NCBI GenBank assembly: GCA_949825065.1
Contig: OX463847.1
Span: 40,458,831-40,522,830, forward strand
DNA length: 64,000 nucleotides
Direction: 5' to 3'
Source of the DNA: Odontocerum albicorne
Lineage: Eukaryota; Arthropoda; Insecta; Trichoptera; Odontoceridae
Part shown: positions 34,013 to 45,299 of the stretch, piece after piece
Layout of the letters: each line of letters starts with the position of its first letter
How positions within the stretch are numbered: the first letter of the stretch is position 1
Translations under genes and position numbers: made by a program
The notes under the pieces: generated by a model
What the model was told of the DNA's origin: nothing
The model's input: only the letters and a program-made list of their open reading frames with translations
The model's database searches: none

Positions 34013-34144
34013 AATTAAAATAAAATAAACATGAAAAAAAAAGCTGATAATGAGGATTAATATTATATCGGCAAGTGCAAATATTTTATTAATTCAAAGT
34101 TGAAAAAACAAAAGACCAAATTTAATTAGATGGTCACGTTATTG

Positions 34145-34342
34145 TATGTATGTAGTGTTGGTGATGGGCAGTTCTTAATAACATATAAATATTATATGTA
34201 TGTAGTATTGGTGATGGGCAGTTCTTAATAACATATAAATATTAAATGTATGTAGTGTTGGTGATGGGCAGTTCTTAATAACATATAAATATTATATGTA
34301 TGTAGTATTGGTGATGGGCAGTTCTTAATAACATATAAATAG
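34145..34342. repeat. 50-bp minisatellite, four copies
   Basis: Unit 'tgtagtgttggtgatgggca' then 'gttcttaataacatataaat' then 'attatatgta'. Copies alternate between 'tgtagtgttg' and 'tgtagtattg', a two-unit period. Confidence 0.97.
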
Positions 34343-34560
34343 CATCACGTCCTGTCACTTATGGATTAGGCAGAGAAGGTAGATATATACAAAAAAACTC
34401 TCGTCTCGCCCAAATACATACTCTCGTCTTACATGTTCTTTTGTTTGTCATACATATTACCATTCTTTCAGTTAAAATTCATCCGAATATCTCCTTTAAC
34501 TCTTTCCTCGACTAACCCCTTTCTCGCTCTCCATTAATTTCAGACACATAAACCATGTAA
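34343..34560 (-). pseudogene. LINE ORF tail remnant (RTE-like)
   Basis: Starts 'agcatcacgtcctgtcactt' and 'ggattaggcagagaag', the inverted SAYP end of the RWFGH family. The rest is decayed. Confidence 0.5.
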
Positions 34561-34674
34561 CCAATCCATATATGGATTAGTTTCTTAAATCTTCTTACAA
34601 CATGCATCTCTTAAAAACAATTAACCTCTACCCAATAATATATTACTCTCTCAAACAATATAAAACCTAGTATT

Positions 34675-34778
34675 GTAATTTATTTTTATCAAACACTGTT
34701 TATTCCACTTTTTTGTAACGGTATAACCCTACCGGTTTCAAGGCTTTCACCTCATCTTCAGGGGAGCACAAACAAGAC
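34675..34778 (-). mobile_element. Solo 104-bp PLE J unit with 16-bp target duplication
   Basis: Runs from 'gtaatttatttttatcaaac' to 'gggagcacaaacaagac' and holds the whole conserved end of PLE J, including, on the reverse strand, the hammerhead-like core 'ctgaagatgagg' ... 'ccttgaaaccggtagg'. It is bounded by exact copies of 'tataaaacctagtatt' at 34659-34674 and 34779-34794. The target duplication shows that this short piece inserted as an independent event and is not a remnant of a longer element decayed in place. Confidence 0.92.
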
Positions 34779-34794
34779 TATAAAACCTAGTATT

Positions 34795-35200
34795 CTAAAT
34801 CTCTTGGAGGCTTACAAGAGTAATTCTAAACTACCTTCACGTTAAAAGCACAGGCTTCTGAAACATCATATATTGCCTAACTAATTTACCTTCAGTATTA
34901 GCAGAGAGGACCAAAGTCTGAGTGAATGTTATGAAATGCAAGTAGGCTGAACGAGTAAACATGTATGTGTTAAATAATTAGTATTAAAACAATTAGTCAT
35001 ACGAATTGTTATCTAGTTATAAGTTAGTATGTAGGTGTTAACTATTACTAAGAAATTAAATATGAAGATTATTAAAAATAAAAATTACGTGTATGAAATT
35101 AAAAGTAAGTTAGTTGATAGTAATTATACAGAAATTAGATTAGTGTTCTTAGCCAAATATTTGCAATATAGATTACTTTACAAAAAATAAGTATTCAACA
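34795..35200 (+). mobile_element. Jockey-like LINE 3' end
   Basis: Aligns with 45905-46310: 'gaggcttacaagagtaattc', 'aaagcacaggcttctgaaac', 'tcagtattagcagagaggac', 'gaatgttatgaaatgcaagt', then an AT-rich 3' UTR. Only the last ORF codons and the UTR are present. Confidence 0.75.
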
Positions 35201-36055
35201 TTACAGTATACCCAATTACAAATAAAGTATTGGAAGTGAATTTTTATTCGTTCAAATTTGTGCAGCAAACGCGGAAGCGTGGTTATTTGGTATGTATTAC
35301 ATACAAATATATCATAAAATACAGTTCGATAAACATTATTATTTGTTTCACAAACATTTTACTCCCTTGTGGTTGAAAGTTGATACTACGTTAATTTAAA
35401 CTGTTTCACTTGAATGATTTCCCTTTATTACATTTATTAATTAGTTACTATAAAAGATTCTTTCAATTAGTTTAGTACTCTACAAATACAAATATATAAA
35501 ATCCTTTTAAAATTTCCATTTTCAACATTCACGGATAAAGACAAGCTGTGGTGTCAAACACTACAAAAGAGACACGTATTGTTTTAGAATCGGATATTTC
35601 AGGATTTAGCAAAGCTTAAAAGATCCTCTTCGAGTATTATCCTGTTAATGGTACAGGCCAGGAAATCCTTTCCGGTTCTCAGAAGGCCACAGGATGCGGC
35701 CGGAAACGGAAGAATGAATAATTCACGTGTCTCCGAGCACTGTTCCTTTTCTGATCTGTCATGGAAAGTGGCATGTCCTGCGGGCATACAGACCCTAGAA
35801 TTGATCATTCTACTCGTATTATGTTTATCTCTTTTCATACCATCTTCGTCTGAATAATCATTAAATAGTACATCTAAAACCTTAAAAACTTTTTAGTTGA
35901 ATCTATAAAGGTTGAAATGTTGTATTTGATAGTTTTAGATTATGAGTGTATTAGCTAAGAGTGTAATTATTTAAGCCAAATATACACATATTCCATTTGT
36001 TATTAAGGACTGAGAATACTTCATCACATGCCTTGGTTAGTTAAATAGATATCCA
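35201..36055. other. Unclassified; GC-richer segment at about 35630-35830
   Basis: Frames are open on both strands at about 35600-35857 (79 codons minus, 69 plus) in a less AT-rich segment. The minus frame reads FILPFPAASCGLLRTGKD. I do not recognise it; a decayed element ORF or an exon are both possible. Confidence 0.35.
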
Positions 36056-36988
36056 CGAGGGTCATCCAGAAAGTAAGGCTACAACATTTATATAGGATCG
36101 AAAAATGCTTGTATTTAATTGAAACTCACAGGATGCTTCACAAATACGAGTATACTATATTAAACTATTTTTCAACGTAATTGTCGTCGAGATCGAGACA
36201 TTTATGTAGTTGGGGCACCAGCTTTTGTATGCAAGTGTCATAGACCTCCGCCGCCAGCTCTTTCAGCCACTTCTTCACAGCTTCCTCGGCCTCCTGATCG
36301 TTGAAAAATTGTTGGAGTGTAGTGATACACTTATATCTTATCCCCCGTCACGATAGAGTCCAGAAAAGCTTCTCCCTCCTGTGTAAAACGATCCAAAAAT
36401 TCACGCGCGGCGGTCACGCGATTTTGACGGTGCTCCGGTGTGAGCATTCTGGGCACCCATCTCGCACACAACTTCTTGTAACCAAGTTTTTCCGAAACAA
36501 TATTACCAAGGAGACTTGGAGTAATGTCAGGAAATTCTTCGTGAAGGTCGTCAAGCGTCACACGGCGGTCATTTTGCATTTGTTCTTCAATTTTTTTGCA
36601 CAAATTCGTCAGAAATCACTGCCTTGCCTCGTCGTGAATATCAGTACGGCCTTCTCTGAACAACCTAACCCACTTCGTGACATGTTGTCGACTCATCACA
36701 TCACTAACATAAACTTCCACGATCTTTCGATGGATATTCGCGGCGGTATCTGCAAAGTAAAAAAACTGATGACCGCGCGGGTCTCGCACGGACTAGAGTT
36801 GGCGGGAGTGCACGACGACCTCTCCATCGGAAGAATTTACTGTGACTGAACAAAATAGCCGACAAACACGCGGGACCAAACAAACTAACCGATAAATCCC
36901 CCCTTCACGCCAGGTGTACCAACTTTGAAACAAAAATTTTCCCCCGGCCTCAGGAGCCCTTGTAACCTTAGTTTCTGGATGACCCTCG
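36056..36988 (-). mobile_element. Mariner family C, internally deleted
   Basis: 933 bp. Inverted ends share 'cgagggtcatccagaaa' then 'taagg' (right end followed by TA; the left flank is CA, a mutated TA). Reverse-strand transposase pieces, in order: HRKIVEVYVSDVMSRQHV and TKWVRLFREGRTDIHDE (first motif and linker), then from 36603 an open frame with VTLDDLHEEFPDITPSL (second motif), LCARWVPRMLTPEH (mariner WVP.xL linker) and FLDSIVTGDK, holding the first catalytic Asp. The frame then jumps to the last about 45 codons (QEAEEAVKKWLKELA to NYVEK). The second and third catalytic Asp are deleted. Confidence 0.9.
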
Positions 36989-37604
36989 TATATCAGCAAA
37001 ATATACACTATTTTGCATTGATATGTTCTTGTGATGTACGATTCAGTTCAAACAAACTAAATTTTAAATGTTGTATTCTAGATAAAATGGAAGAAGATAG
37101 TTGAATAGGTTTTAGTTGGAAAAGGGTAAGAAATTTGAGGAATAGTAATAACGTAAAAAAGAGTTTTCTTTTTCCTTATTCCCAATGGGACATGTCGTAG
37201 TGGTATAAATCAATATCGTTAAATTTGTTTTTTTATACTCGTTTTTTCCTATACTGTGAAATATTTTTTGAATAAATTGGACCATATTTGAAATATCAAA
37301 TAAAATTATCTCACTCGATCTTAATCACTGTAAATGCTCTAAAATCAATAATTTTCATTTATAATTATTATAATATTATAATACATCAAACATACAGTGA
37401 CATTGAGTGAGGCAGCTCACTTCAATGATCCAAGGATTGAATTAAGATATCTTCTTAATAAGAAATTCAATCTTAGATTTCACTTTATAACTTGTCAAAA
37501 AAACTTATGCTTAAATATGGAAAAAAATGTAAAAGACTGAATATAAAAAAATAAAAAGAAAATATATATTTAGTGACTGAGAGTGGAGACTAGAAAGTGT
37601 TGTG
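36989..37604. other. AT-rich sequence without recognised features
   Basis: Nothing supported. Confidence 0.6.
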
Positions 37605-37700
37605 TTTTATTGTGTTACACTTTCGTTGTTTACAGTACAACCTGTTGGGTAGTTTGCCATGTGACAATCTCTTCTTACCCACCTGAAAATGTACTGCATA
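37605..37700 (-). mobile_element. SINE/LINE F tail fragment
   Basis: 'acactttcgttgtttacagt', 'acaacctgttgggtagtttg' and 'ccatgtgacaatctcttctt' are the inverted shared tail. Confidence 0.65.
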
Positions 37701-37789
37701 CAACGCAAGTGTAGTAAAAATATCCTGAAGCACTTTACATTTGTCAAGTATGTGTCAGGATATAGAAAAATAATTATCAGTTCTCTGTG

Positions 37790-38870
37790 CCCACCCCAAT
37801 AAATAGGGTCATAGCGTTACGGCGATGGTGATAATGTCATTCTGTGCCCACCCCAATAAATTGGGTCATAACGTTACGGCGATTGTGATAATGTCATTCT
37901 GTGCCCACCCCAATAAATTGGGTCATAACGTTACGGCGATTGTGATAATGTCATTCTGTGCCCACCTCAATAAATAGGGTCATAGCGTTACGGCGATGGT
38001 GATAATGTCATTCTGTGCCCACCCCAATAAATTGGGTCATAGGGTTACGGCGATGGTGATAATATCATTCTGTGCCCACCTCAATAAATTGGGTCATAGC
38101 GTTACGGCGATGGTGATAATGTAATTCTGTGGCCACCCCAATAAATAGGGTCAAAGCGTTACGGCGATGGGGATAATGTCATTCTGTGCCCACCCCAATA
38201 AATAGGATCATAGCGTTACGGCGATGGTGATAATGTCATTATTTGCCCACCCCAATAAATAGGGTCATAACGTTACGGCGATGGTTATAATGTCATTTTG
38301 TGCCCACCCCAATAAAAGGGGTCATAGCATTACGGCGATGGTGATAATGTAATTCTGTGGCCACCCCAATAAATAGGGTCAAAGCGTTACGGCGATGGGG
38401 ATAATGTCATTCTGTGCCCACCCCGATAAATTGGGTCATAGCGTTTCGGCGATGGTGATAATTTCATTCTGTGCCCACCCCAATAAATACGGTCATAGCG
38501 TTACGGCGATGGTGATAGTGTAATTCTGTGTCCACCCCAATAAATTGGGTCATAGCGTTACGGCGATGGTGATAATATCATTCTGTGTCCACCCCAATAA
38601 ATACGGTCATAGCTTTACGGCGATGGTGATAATGTAATTCTGTGCCCACCCCAATAAATTGGGTCATAGCGTTACGGCGATGGTGATAATGTAATTCTGT
38701 GCCCACCCCAATAAATTGGGTCATAGCGTTACGGCGATGGTGATAATGTAATTCTGTGCCCACCCCAATAAATAGGGTCATAGCGTTACGGCGATGGTGA
38801 TGATGTCATTCTGTGCTCACCCCAATAAATAGGGGCATAGCGTTACGGCGATGGTGATAATGTCATTATA
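37790..38870. repeat. 57-bp minisatellite, about 19 copies
   Basis: Unit 'ttctgtgcccaccccaataa' then 'attgggtcatagcgttacgg' then 'cgatggtgataatgtca', with point variation (attggg/atAggg, gtca/gtAa). Because 57 is divisible by three, a minus-strand frame at 38781-38578 stays open as a 19-residue repeat; this alone is not evidence of coding. Confidence 0.97.
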
Positions 38871-39239
38871 TTGATGAGTTCATTCTAAACATTGCAGCGA
38901 ATTTTATCCTTGAGTGTATTACTTATTCTTTGACTACAAGATAAAATATGACACCGTAAATAACGGATCGGAATGATCTGGGAGACAGAGACAGGGATTG
39001 ATGTGACTACCTGCACCTGCTACTTAACTGTGAAATATGGGGCACTTGTCCTATAGGGGGAAGTTACGTCGGACATCCATATGTAATTTGACTTATTTGG
39101 TCTTAGTTAGGCCGAAAGGATATTTTCAATTCCATATAAAAAATAATGAATTGATAAATATATTGAAATTCCCCATATCATATGGATTCATTGTATATTT
39201 TTTAATTATATTTAATATAAGTTTTTTTAATAAAATGTA
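38871..39239. other. Intervening sequence without recognised features
   Basis: The 70-codon frame at 39037-39249 has no recognisable domain. Confidence 0.5.
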
Positions 39240-39450
39240 TTTAAAATAATGCACTTTCGCTGTATACTGTTGTCACTAATAATTTCACTATAATGTCTTA
39301 AAATCAACTAGAAATACATTATAAAGGCCTTAAATGAAAACTTGACTAGAACCCCTTTAGAAAAATATTTAGCTTCGACGATTATCGATCCTTCAACCTC
39401 CAAGTCGGAAGAGAAGTGTCTTACCAAGTTGGTATACTAAATAGCTAAGT
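39240..39450 (-). mobile_element. tRNA-derived SINE, main family (degenerate)
   Basis: Inverted order: tail 'gcactttcgctgtatactgt', body, then head with 'cgatccttcaacctccaagt' (B-box region), 'cggaagagaagtgtcttacc' and 'aagttggta'. The tail centre is poorly preserved. Confidence 0.65.
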
Positions 39451-39704
39451 TATCTATGAAGATCGAAGTATTCAAGTTGCGTAAAATAATTGTTTCTTAG
39501 TCGAAAATTTAAAAAAATTGTAAATATGTATAATTCTAGAGTTTTTTTTTACTTTATAATGTTATTTTCAGTGACGAGGTAATTTAAATGACATATGTGA
39601 TAAGTTGATGACTTAAAACAAGATTTCGTAGTCTACGGTACCTTAACATAGATATTTAGTATATTATTTATAGTTAAGGCATTAACAATTTTTTAAATAT
39701 ATTT

Positions 39705-39835
39705 TTAATCCAGATTTTTTTAAATACGATTCCAGTCTGGTTAACACTTAGGGCCTATAAAAAACATCTTTTTGGTTGGTTGGAAGAGATTGCCACATGG
39801 CAATAAACTCGCCAGGTTAAAAATGAAAAATAAAT
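39705..39835 (+). mobile_element. SINE, main family, 5'-truncated
   Basis: 'atccagatttttttaaatac', 'gattccagtctggttaacac', 'ttggttggttggaagagatt' and 'gccacatggcaataaactcg' are the best-preserved body and tail in the window. Confidence 0.75.
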
Positions 39836-39840
39836 AAAAA

Positions 39841-40060
39841 TAACATTGTGGAGGTTTAAAGACGTTTTTATCAAACACTGTTTATTCCACTTTTTGTAAC
39901 GGTATAACCCTACCGGACTTTCACCTCATCAATAGGGAAGCACAAACATGACTTGTTTGTGCTCACCTGATGATGAAGAAAAAACCTTGAAACCGGTAGG
40001 GCTATATCGTTACAAAAAGTGGAATAAATAGTGTTTGATAAAACAAATAACAATAGATAT
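39841..40060. mobile_element. PLE family J ends in inverted pair
   Basis: The left arm (39841-39950) is the inverted end ('cattgtggaggtttaaagac', 'tatcaaacactgtttattcc', 'ggtataaccctaccgg', 'gaagcacaaacatgac'). The right arm (39951-40060) is the direct end ('ttgtttgtgctcacctgatg', 'gaaaccggtagggctatat', 'ggaataaatagtgtttga'). They meet at a central palindrome. A head-to-head pair like that at 22703. Confidence 0.85.
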
Positions 40061-40189
40061 TTAGCATGATGGGGGAAGAAGAATAGTTTTTTACGTGTTT
40101 GCTGAAGTGTTTACTGTTTTATTTAACAAAATAATCTAAAATACATACATTACCAAAAGCTATATTAATATACCAATGTATAATTTAAA

Positions 40190-40440
40190 AACTAATATTA
40201 TTTATATAAAGGTTATATCAATATACAAAAGGTTATATCAATATAACTTAAGAACTAATCTTATTTATATAAAGGCTATATCAATATACAAATGTATAAC
40301 TTAAGAACTAATCTTATTTATATAAAGGCTATATCAATATACAAATGTATAACTTAACAACTAATCTTATTTATTTAAAGGCTATATCAATATACAAATG
40401 TATAGCTTATGAACTAATCTTATTTATATAATTCAACAAC
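40190..40440. repeat. 53-bp minisatellite, about five copies
   Basis: Unit 'aactaatcttatttatataa' then 'aggctatatcaatatacaaa' then 'tgtataacttaag'. The first copy is rearranged. Confidence 0.93.
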
Positions 40441-40686
40441 GAATATAACCTTACTTTATTAAATTTCCTTATCTTTATATTGAATTTCTTAGAAATAGTC
40501 AACATCTACATACTACCATATAACTAGATAACAATCATTACAACTAATAATTTTAATGTTTATTTCTTTTTATACACACCTGTTAGTACACGTCCACTCG
40601 TTCAGACTACTTACATTTAATTACATTCACTCTGAACCTTGCTCTTCCCAACTTTTACTGTAGGTGGACTAGTCAGGCAACAAATG

Positions 40687-41194
40687 CTTCTGTGACCTAA
40701 AAATGCCAATAAAACTAAAAGGAATGGTATACCAGACTATATTTAGACCCGCGATTATGTATGGCTCAGAATGCTGGACTATGTACAGCTCCTACTCTAG
40801 GCAACTTGAAACAGCAGAAATGTGTATGCTTAGGTGGTCAGCAGGAGTATCACTAAAATATAGAATTAAGAGCTCACGCATTCATGGTAGCCTGGGGGTC
40901 ACTGACATAAACAATAAGCTGGAAGAGCGACAGCTGAGATGGTACGGGCACATAAGACGGAGACCACCAGACCATACGGTAAATCAGGCAATGCCTGTGG
41001 ATCTTCCTCGACAGCCGTCCAGAGGAAGACCAAAAAACTCCTGGATAACTCAATGCTCCAAAACCCTACAGAGAAACAGCCTAGATGAAAGCGACACCCA
41101 GAACCGAAGAACATACAGCCTGAGAACGAGAAGAGCCGACCACAACAGCATACCAGGCAATGAGTTGGGACAGTGCCAAGAAAAAGAAGAAGAA
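40687..41194 (+). mobile_element. 5'-truncated LINE with target-site duplication
   Basis: The frame opens with CDLKMPIKLKGMVYQ and runs IMYGSECWTMY, MLRWSAGVSLKY, QLRWYGHIRRRPPD, SRGRPKNSW to RRADHNSIPGN, the same family as 1725-2210. The element ends in an A-rich 'aagaaaaagaagaaga'. A duplication of about 21 bp flanks it: 'ggactagtcaggcaac' plus aaatg at 40666-40686, and 'ggactagttaggcaac' plus agatg at 41195-41215 (two mismatches). The 214-codon frame runs past the element by chance. No RT catalytic core, so dead on arrival. Confidence 0.88.
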
Positions 41195-41215
41195 GGACTA
41201 GTTAGGCAACAGATG

Positions 41216-41837
41216 ATGCTTTGGAAGCCTATCCTGTTGTCTTTTATAGAACTTCATAGTCTAAGAGAGATGAAGAGTGTGGCATTGGAGGTTTTCTTCA
41301 CGCTGTTCGACGTGAAGTTGGGAGAGGTTTTTTTCTGGGAAGGGTGAGTGTTGAAGGGTATATCTTTAAACTATTGCTTTATTATATTTCCTTATTATTT
41401 AAAAAACGAATAAATAAATAAGGAACTTAAAAAATCGCATAAACATTATAATTATAAATATTTTATCAAAATATTGGTCAAATTCGTTACTCGTATTAAT
41501 GTTTTTTTTTTAATTTTATGTTAAGAATGAACAAAAAAACTAAAACCTTTGATGTTTTCCCATCAAATGACGATCTATAAATAATGTTTGTTTAAGCGAC
41601 TCGATTTTTTCGCAGTTAATTAGAGTTCAAACTATTTTAAGGCTTTAATGAGCTTATCCGTTCAATGAAGGCTCTTTTTTACCTTTTGAATTATGTGTAT
41701 AAACAACAGCGTCAAAAATATTTTAAAAAACCACACGCTCTAGTTGCTTCATATCAAATACATATTATATGTACGTGTAATTAATTATCTGCGTTGAATT
41801 TTTAGTTAAAATAATATTTTATTATTGTGGCCGTACT
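41216..41837. other. AT-rich sequence without recognised features
   Basis: Nothing supported. Confidence 0.6.
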
Positions 41838-42105
41838 ACTGGGTTCGAATCTCAAATTAGAACGCCCATGAAGTCTCTTTTATAAACTTTATTTAGTTTG
41901 TCAATAATACTGGGTTCGATCTCAAATTAGAACGCCCATGAAGTCTCTTTTATAAACTTTATTTAGTTTGTCAATAATACTGGGTTCGAATCTCAAATTA
42001 GAACGCCCATGAAGTCTCTTTTATAAACTTTTTTTAGTTTGTCAATGATACTGGGTTCGAATCTCAAATTAGAACGCCCGTGAAGTCTCTTTTATAAACG
42101 GCGTC
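41838..42105. repeat. 71-bp tandem repeat, four copies
   Basis: Unit 'actgggttcgaatctcaaat' then 'tagaacgcccatgaagtctc' then 'ttttataaactttatttagt' then 'ttgtcaataat'. Each unit carries 'gggttcgaatctc', a near-consensus Pol III B box, so the source may be a SINE or tRNA-like sequence. Confidence 0.95.
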
Positions 42106-43084
42106 ATATTAATTGTTATTTTAAACTTGTTTTACTTGACTTAACCTGAAACCCTCTTCCAAAATTAGATCTATGGTCAAGGTTCTACCAACTGGTTTAT
42201 ATTTAAATGAAAAACATTTCAGTTTCATATTTGGCCGTAGATAATAGTTTCATTTTTGGCAGTAGATAATCGTACAAAAATGTTTTAGTGTACTGGATTA
42301 TTTTAGCAGATTTTTTGCATAACATTTATTTTTCTTTCAAGTTCAATGTGCTACTTTGGGATTTTCCGGGATTAAATTTTGTATTCAGCAACGAATTCCG
42401 CAAATCCTACGAGAATATCTCGGCGGAGACGATTTACTTAGCATGGAGCATTAGATCACATCTGGAATAACAACAGACTAACAAAGAGGCACAATATAAA
42501 TCTTACAGTTAAAATAATAGTTTTTATGGCATCTCATCAGTACGCAGTCTCATGGGGAAAGCTAAGTAAAACGTGGCTCGACCAAATTAATTAAATAAGG
42601 TAGGAAAGAGTAGTCTTAAAAAATAAAGACAATGCTTAAAAAGATGGATACACGTGATTAATAAATGAAGTGATTTTTTTTCATATCTGCCTATCCCAAT
42701 ATGGATATATTGGGATAGTGAAGAGATGACGATGAAGACAATATTCAACGACGTAATAAGCTAAAATTAATTCATATTAAAAACAAATTGATATAAACCT
42801 TCCTTATTGCGTCATTACCTTGTAACCTGCAGTAACATGGCTTTCAATATATATCTCTTTCTCACCATCTCTCAAAAATGTGCTGTCCAATTAGCGAAAT
42901 TTCTCAACCAAATCTTATATTGCGTTATTCAACCACGCATTTTAATTATTCATAGAATTATGTGTATTATTTTGAACAACCATAAATCATAACATTTATT
43001 CTCAAATACTTTTTTAAACACTTAGCTCGCATTTTTTTTAACAAACGTTGTTAAAAAAAATTCTGCAACTATCGCCATGTGGCG
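42106..43084. other. AT-rich sequence with a small triple repeat
   Basis: A short motif containing 'agataat' and 'gtttcat' is repeated about three times at 42218-42272. No gene. Confidence 0.5.
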
Positions 43085-43312
43085 ACCTTCGTGACCTAGT
43101 TAATAAGATGCATATCTCCTAGCCCGGAGGTTGCTGGCTCAGATCCCGCTGGAACCCAGATTTGTTTGAAAAAAAATCCATTCTGGTTTTCAATTAAGGC
43201 CTCTATAACATATTTCTGGTTGGTTGGAAGAAATCGCTACATGGCAAAAAAAACCGCCAGGCTACACTATATACAATGAAAGTGTAATACAATACAATAC
43301 ATGTTGTTAGTA
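43085..43312 (+). mobile_element. tRNA-derived SINE, main family, near full length
   Basis: Head 'gtgacctagttaataagatg' (A box), 'ggaggttgctggctcagatc' (B box), 'cgctggaacccagatttg', body 'ccattctggttttcaattaa', tail 'ctggttggttggaagaaatc' and 'gctacatggca', ending in an imperfect 'aatacaatacaatac' run. The most complete example in the window. Confidence 0.85.
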
Positions 43313-43901
43313 TACAACAAACAATTCAGAACGAAATGTAATATTTTCACACCCCTCGATTAATTCTTACCAAAAGATAACGTATCGGTCAATTCCAATA
43401 AGGAAGATTTTTAGGATACATACGAGTTTATCTTTCAAATATGACAATAAAACATACCAATGTAATTATAAAAGCGAGTCTATAATTCAAGACTTGTACA
43501 AAATATTTGAAATGGAATTATCTCTCGATAATAAGGAGACAATTTGCAAAAAGATGTGTATTTATTTAGAAAAAAATACAATCGAATAACGGTCAAAAGC
43601 TTTTACTAAAGAAATGCTGAAGAACGATCTTCCTGAACTCAACATTTTTATTAAATATATCTACCATACCAAATTTTGAGGTACCAAATTGTTGCATTCT
43701 CACGATTGACAAATTATAACATACAATTGTCATAAACAAATCGCTATTGGCGCATTCGAATTTCAAAAGGCGCTGTGCGTTTCCAAAAGGAGTTTGAAAA
43801 TCTATTTGAGCCAATATATCGAAGCTATCAACGATATTGCAAATAGCCTTATATAGAATAATCAAATTCAAAATAATTATTTTTCCACAGATTTTAATGT
43901 A
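43313..43901. other. AT-rich sequence without recognised features
   Basis: A 92-codon minus frame (43871-43593) has no recognisable domain, so no gene is called. Confidence 0.5.
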
Positions 43902-44860
43902 CTATGCGTATCCAGAAAGTAAGTGTACTGAGGCTCTCACGACCGGATGGATTTTATTTTCGACATGTTGGCTACACTTCCGTGTAGCCTGACCCTTCCC
44001 CTCCGCAACGAGACCGGTTCGAGGTCAGTACATTGAGAAGTGTCGACGCGACAGCACGTTTCGTGAAAAATGTCAATCCAATCTCCCGCCAAGTGCGAAA
44101 TACGCGGCGTCATCCGTTATCTCGTTTGGAAGGGAAAACCTCCGGTTGAGGTTTATAATGAGGTGAAAACTGCATATGGTGATAAAGTTATGAATCGTAC
44201 GAGTGTGTACAAGTGGTGTCGCGAGTTTAAAAACGGTCACGTCACACCTCTTCACCCTCCGCCAAAAAGTTCAAAACCACAATTTCAGCCAATAAAATCA
44301 TCGCATCCGTGTTTTGGGACTGTCAAGGCATAATTTTAATTGAATATATGCCTCAAGGGGAGACCATCAACTCTGCAAGATACTGTGAGACCCTAAAAAA
44401 ATTGCGGAGGGTGATTCAGAACAAGAGGAGAGGCATGCTGACAAAGGGAATCTGCCTGCTGCACGACAATGCCAGACCACACACGGCCAACGCCACGAAG
44501 GAACTGCTCACCTCGTTTAAATGGGATGTCCTGAACCATCCCGCGCATTCCCCTGACCTAGCACCTTCAGATTACTATCTCTTTACCTCCCTGAAGCTGC
44601 ACATGGGTGGAAAAAGGTTTTCAACCGACGAGGAGGTAAAGGAGGAGGTGGAGAAGTGGACGGAGGGGTTGGCGGGAAACTACTTCGAGGAAAGCATCAA
44701 AAAGTTGATACCTCGCTGCACCACCTGCATTGAGAGGAATGGCGACTATGTCGAAAAATAGCTTACATATGTACTGCGGTAACCACGTAATTTTTTTGTT
44801 TAAATAAAAAAAATTGTAACCTACAAAAATTCAGTACAATTACTTTCTGGATATGCCTCG
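43902..44860 (+). mobile_element. Mariner family A, internally deleted copy 2
   Basis: 959 bp bounded by TA (43900-43901 and 44861-44862). Ends: 'ctatgcgtatccagaaagta' and, inverted, 'cgaggcatatccagaaagta'. The transposase starts at 44070. The first helix-turn-helix (TSVYKWCREFKNG) is followed at about 44235 by the deletion junction 'ggtcacgtcacacctc', shared exactly with the 23-kb copy. Downstream (44309-44761) the catalytic part is intact: VFWDCQG, LLHDNARPHTA and SPDLAPSDYYLF, with 34 residues between the two Asp, as in DD34D mariners, then EKWTEGLAGNYFEE and RNGDYVEK. The first Asp and second DNA-binding motif are missing and the frame changes at the junction. Confidence 0.96.
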
Positions 44861-45299
44861 TAATTAAATAAGCATCGTAGTCAAAAATATCAGGTGGAAT
44901 GCCGAAGCGAAAATTAATATTTCTCACAAATTTATTCTGGCTTCTTTCAATTTTGATGAAATAGATAGTACATTTAGACGCCCAAATTGTTGAGCATTAC
45001 TCCGATATGCTTATTATGAAGGGTGAGTAGAGCACTAGCAATTTAAATGGTCTCCTAAAAGCTTTGCATTTTCTGGAGACAAATCCCAACGCAGTAATTC
45101 CTCTATTTGTTATATTACGAGTATTAATATGACTAGAGAAATTCAGACTACGGTTGAATGTAATACTCAGATCTATGACCTCGATTTTCCTCGACAACAT
45201 CACATTATTAAAAAAATATCTGAGTAAGTGATTGACCTCTCTATTCATGTGAAAACTAATGTCCTATTTTTTTAAGGAACTATATACAAAAAAATAGGT
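44861..45299. other. AT-rich sequence without recognised features
   Basis: An 83-codon minus frame (45248-44997) has no convincing domain, though the region could be older LINE sequence. Confidence 0.45.

Noticed and set aside
36301..36849. 182-codon plus frame over mariner C
   Set aside because: It is antisense to the recognisable transposase.
38578..38781. 67-codon minus frame with a 19-residue repeat in the 57-bp array
   Set aside because: The frame stays open only because 57 is a multiple of three; other parts of the same array are closed and nothing else supports coding.
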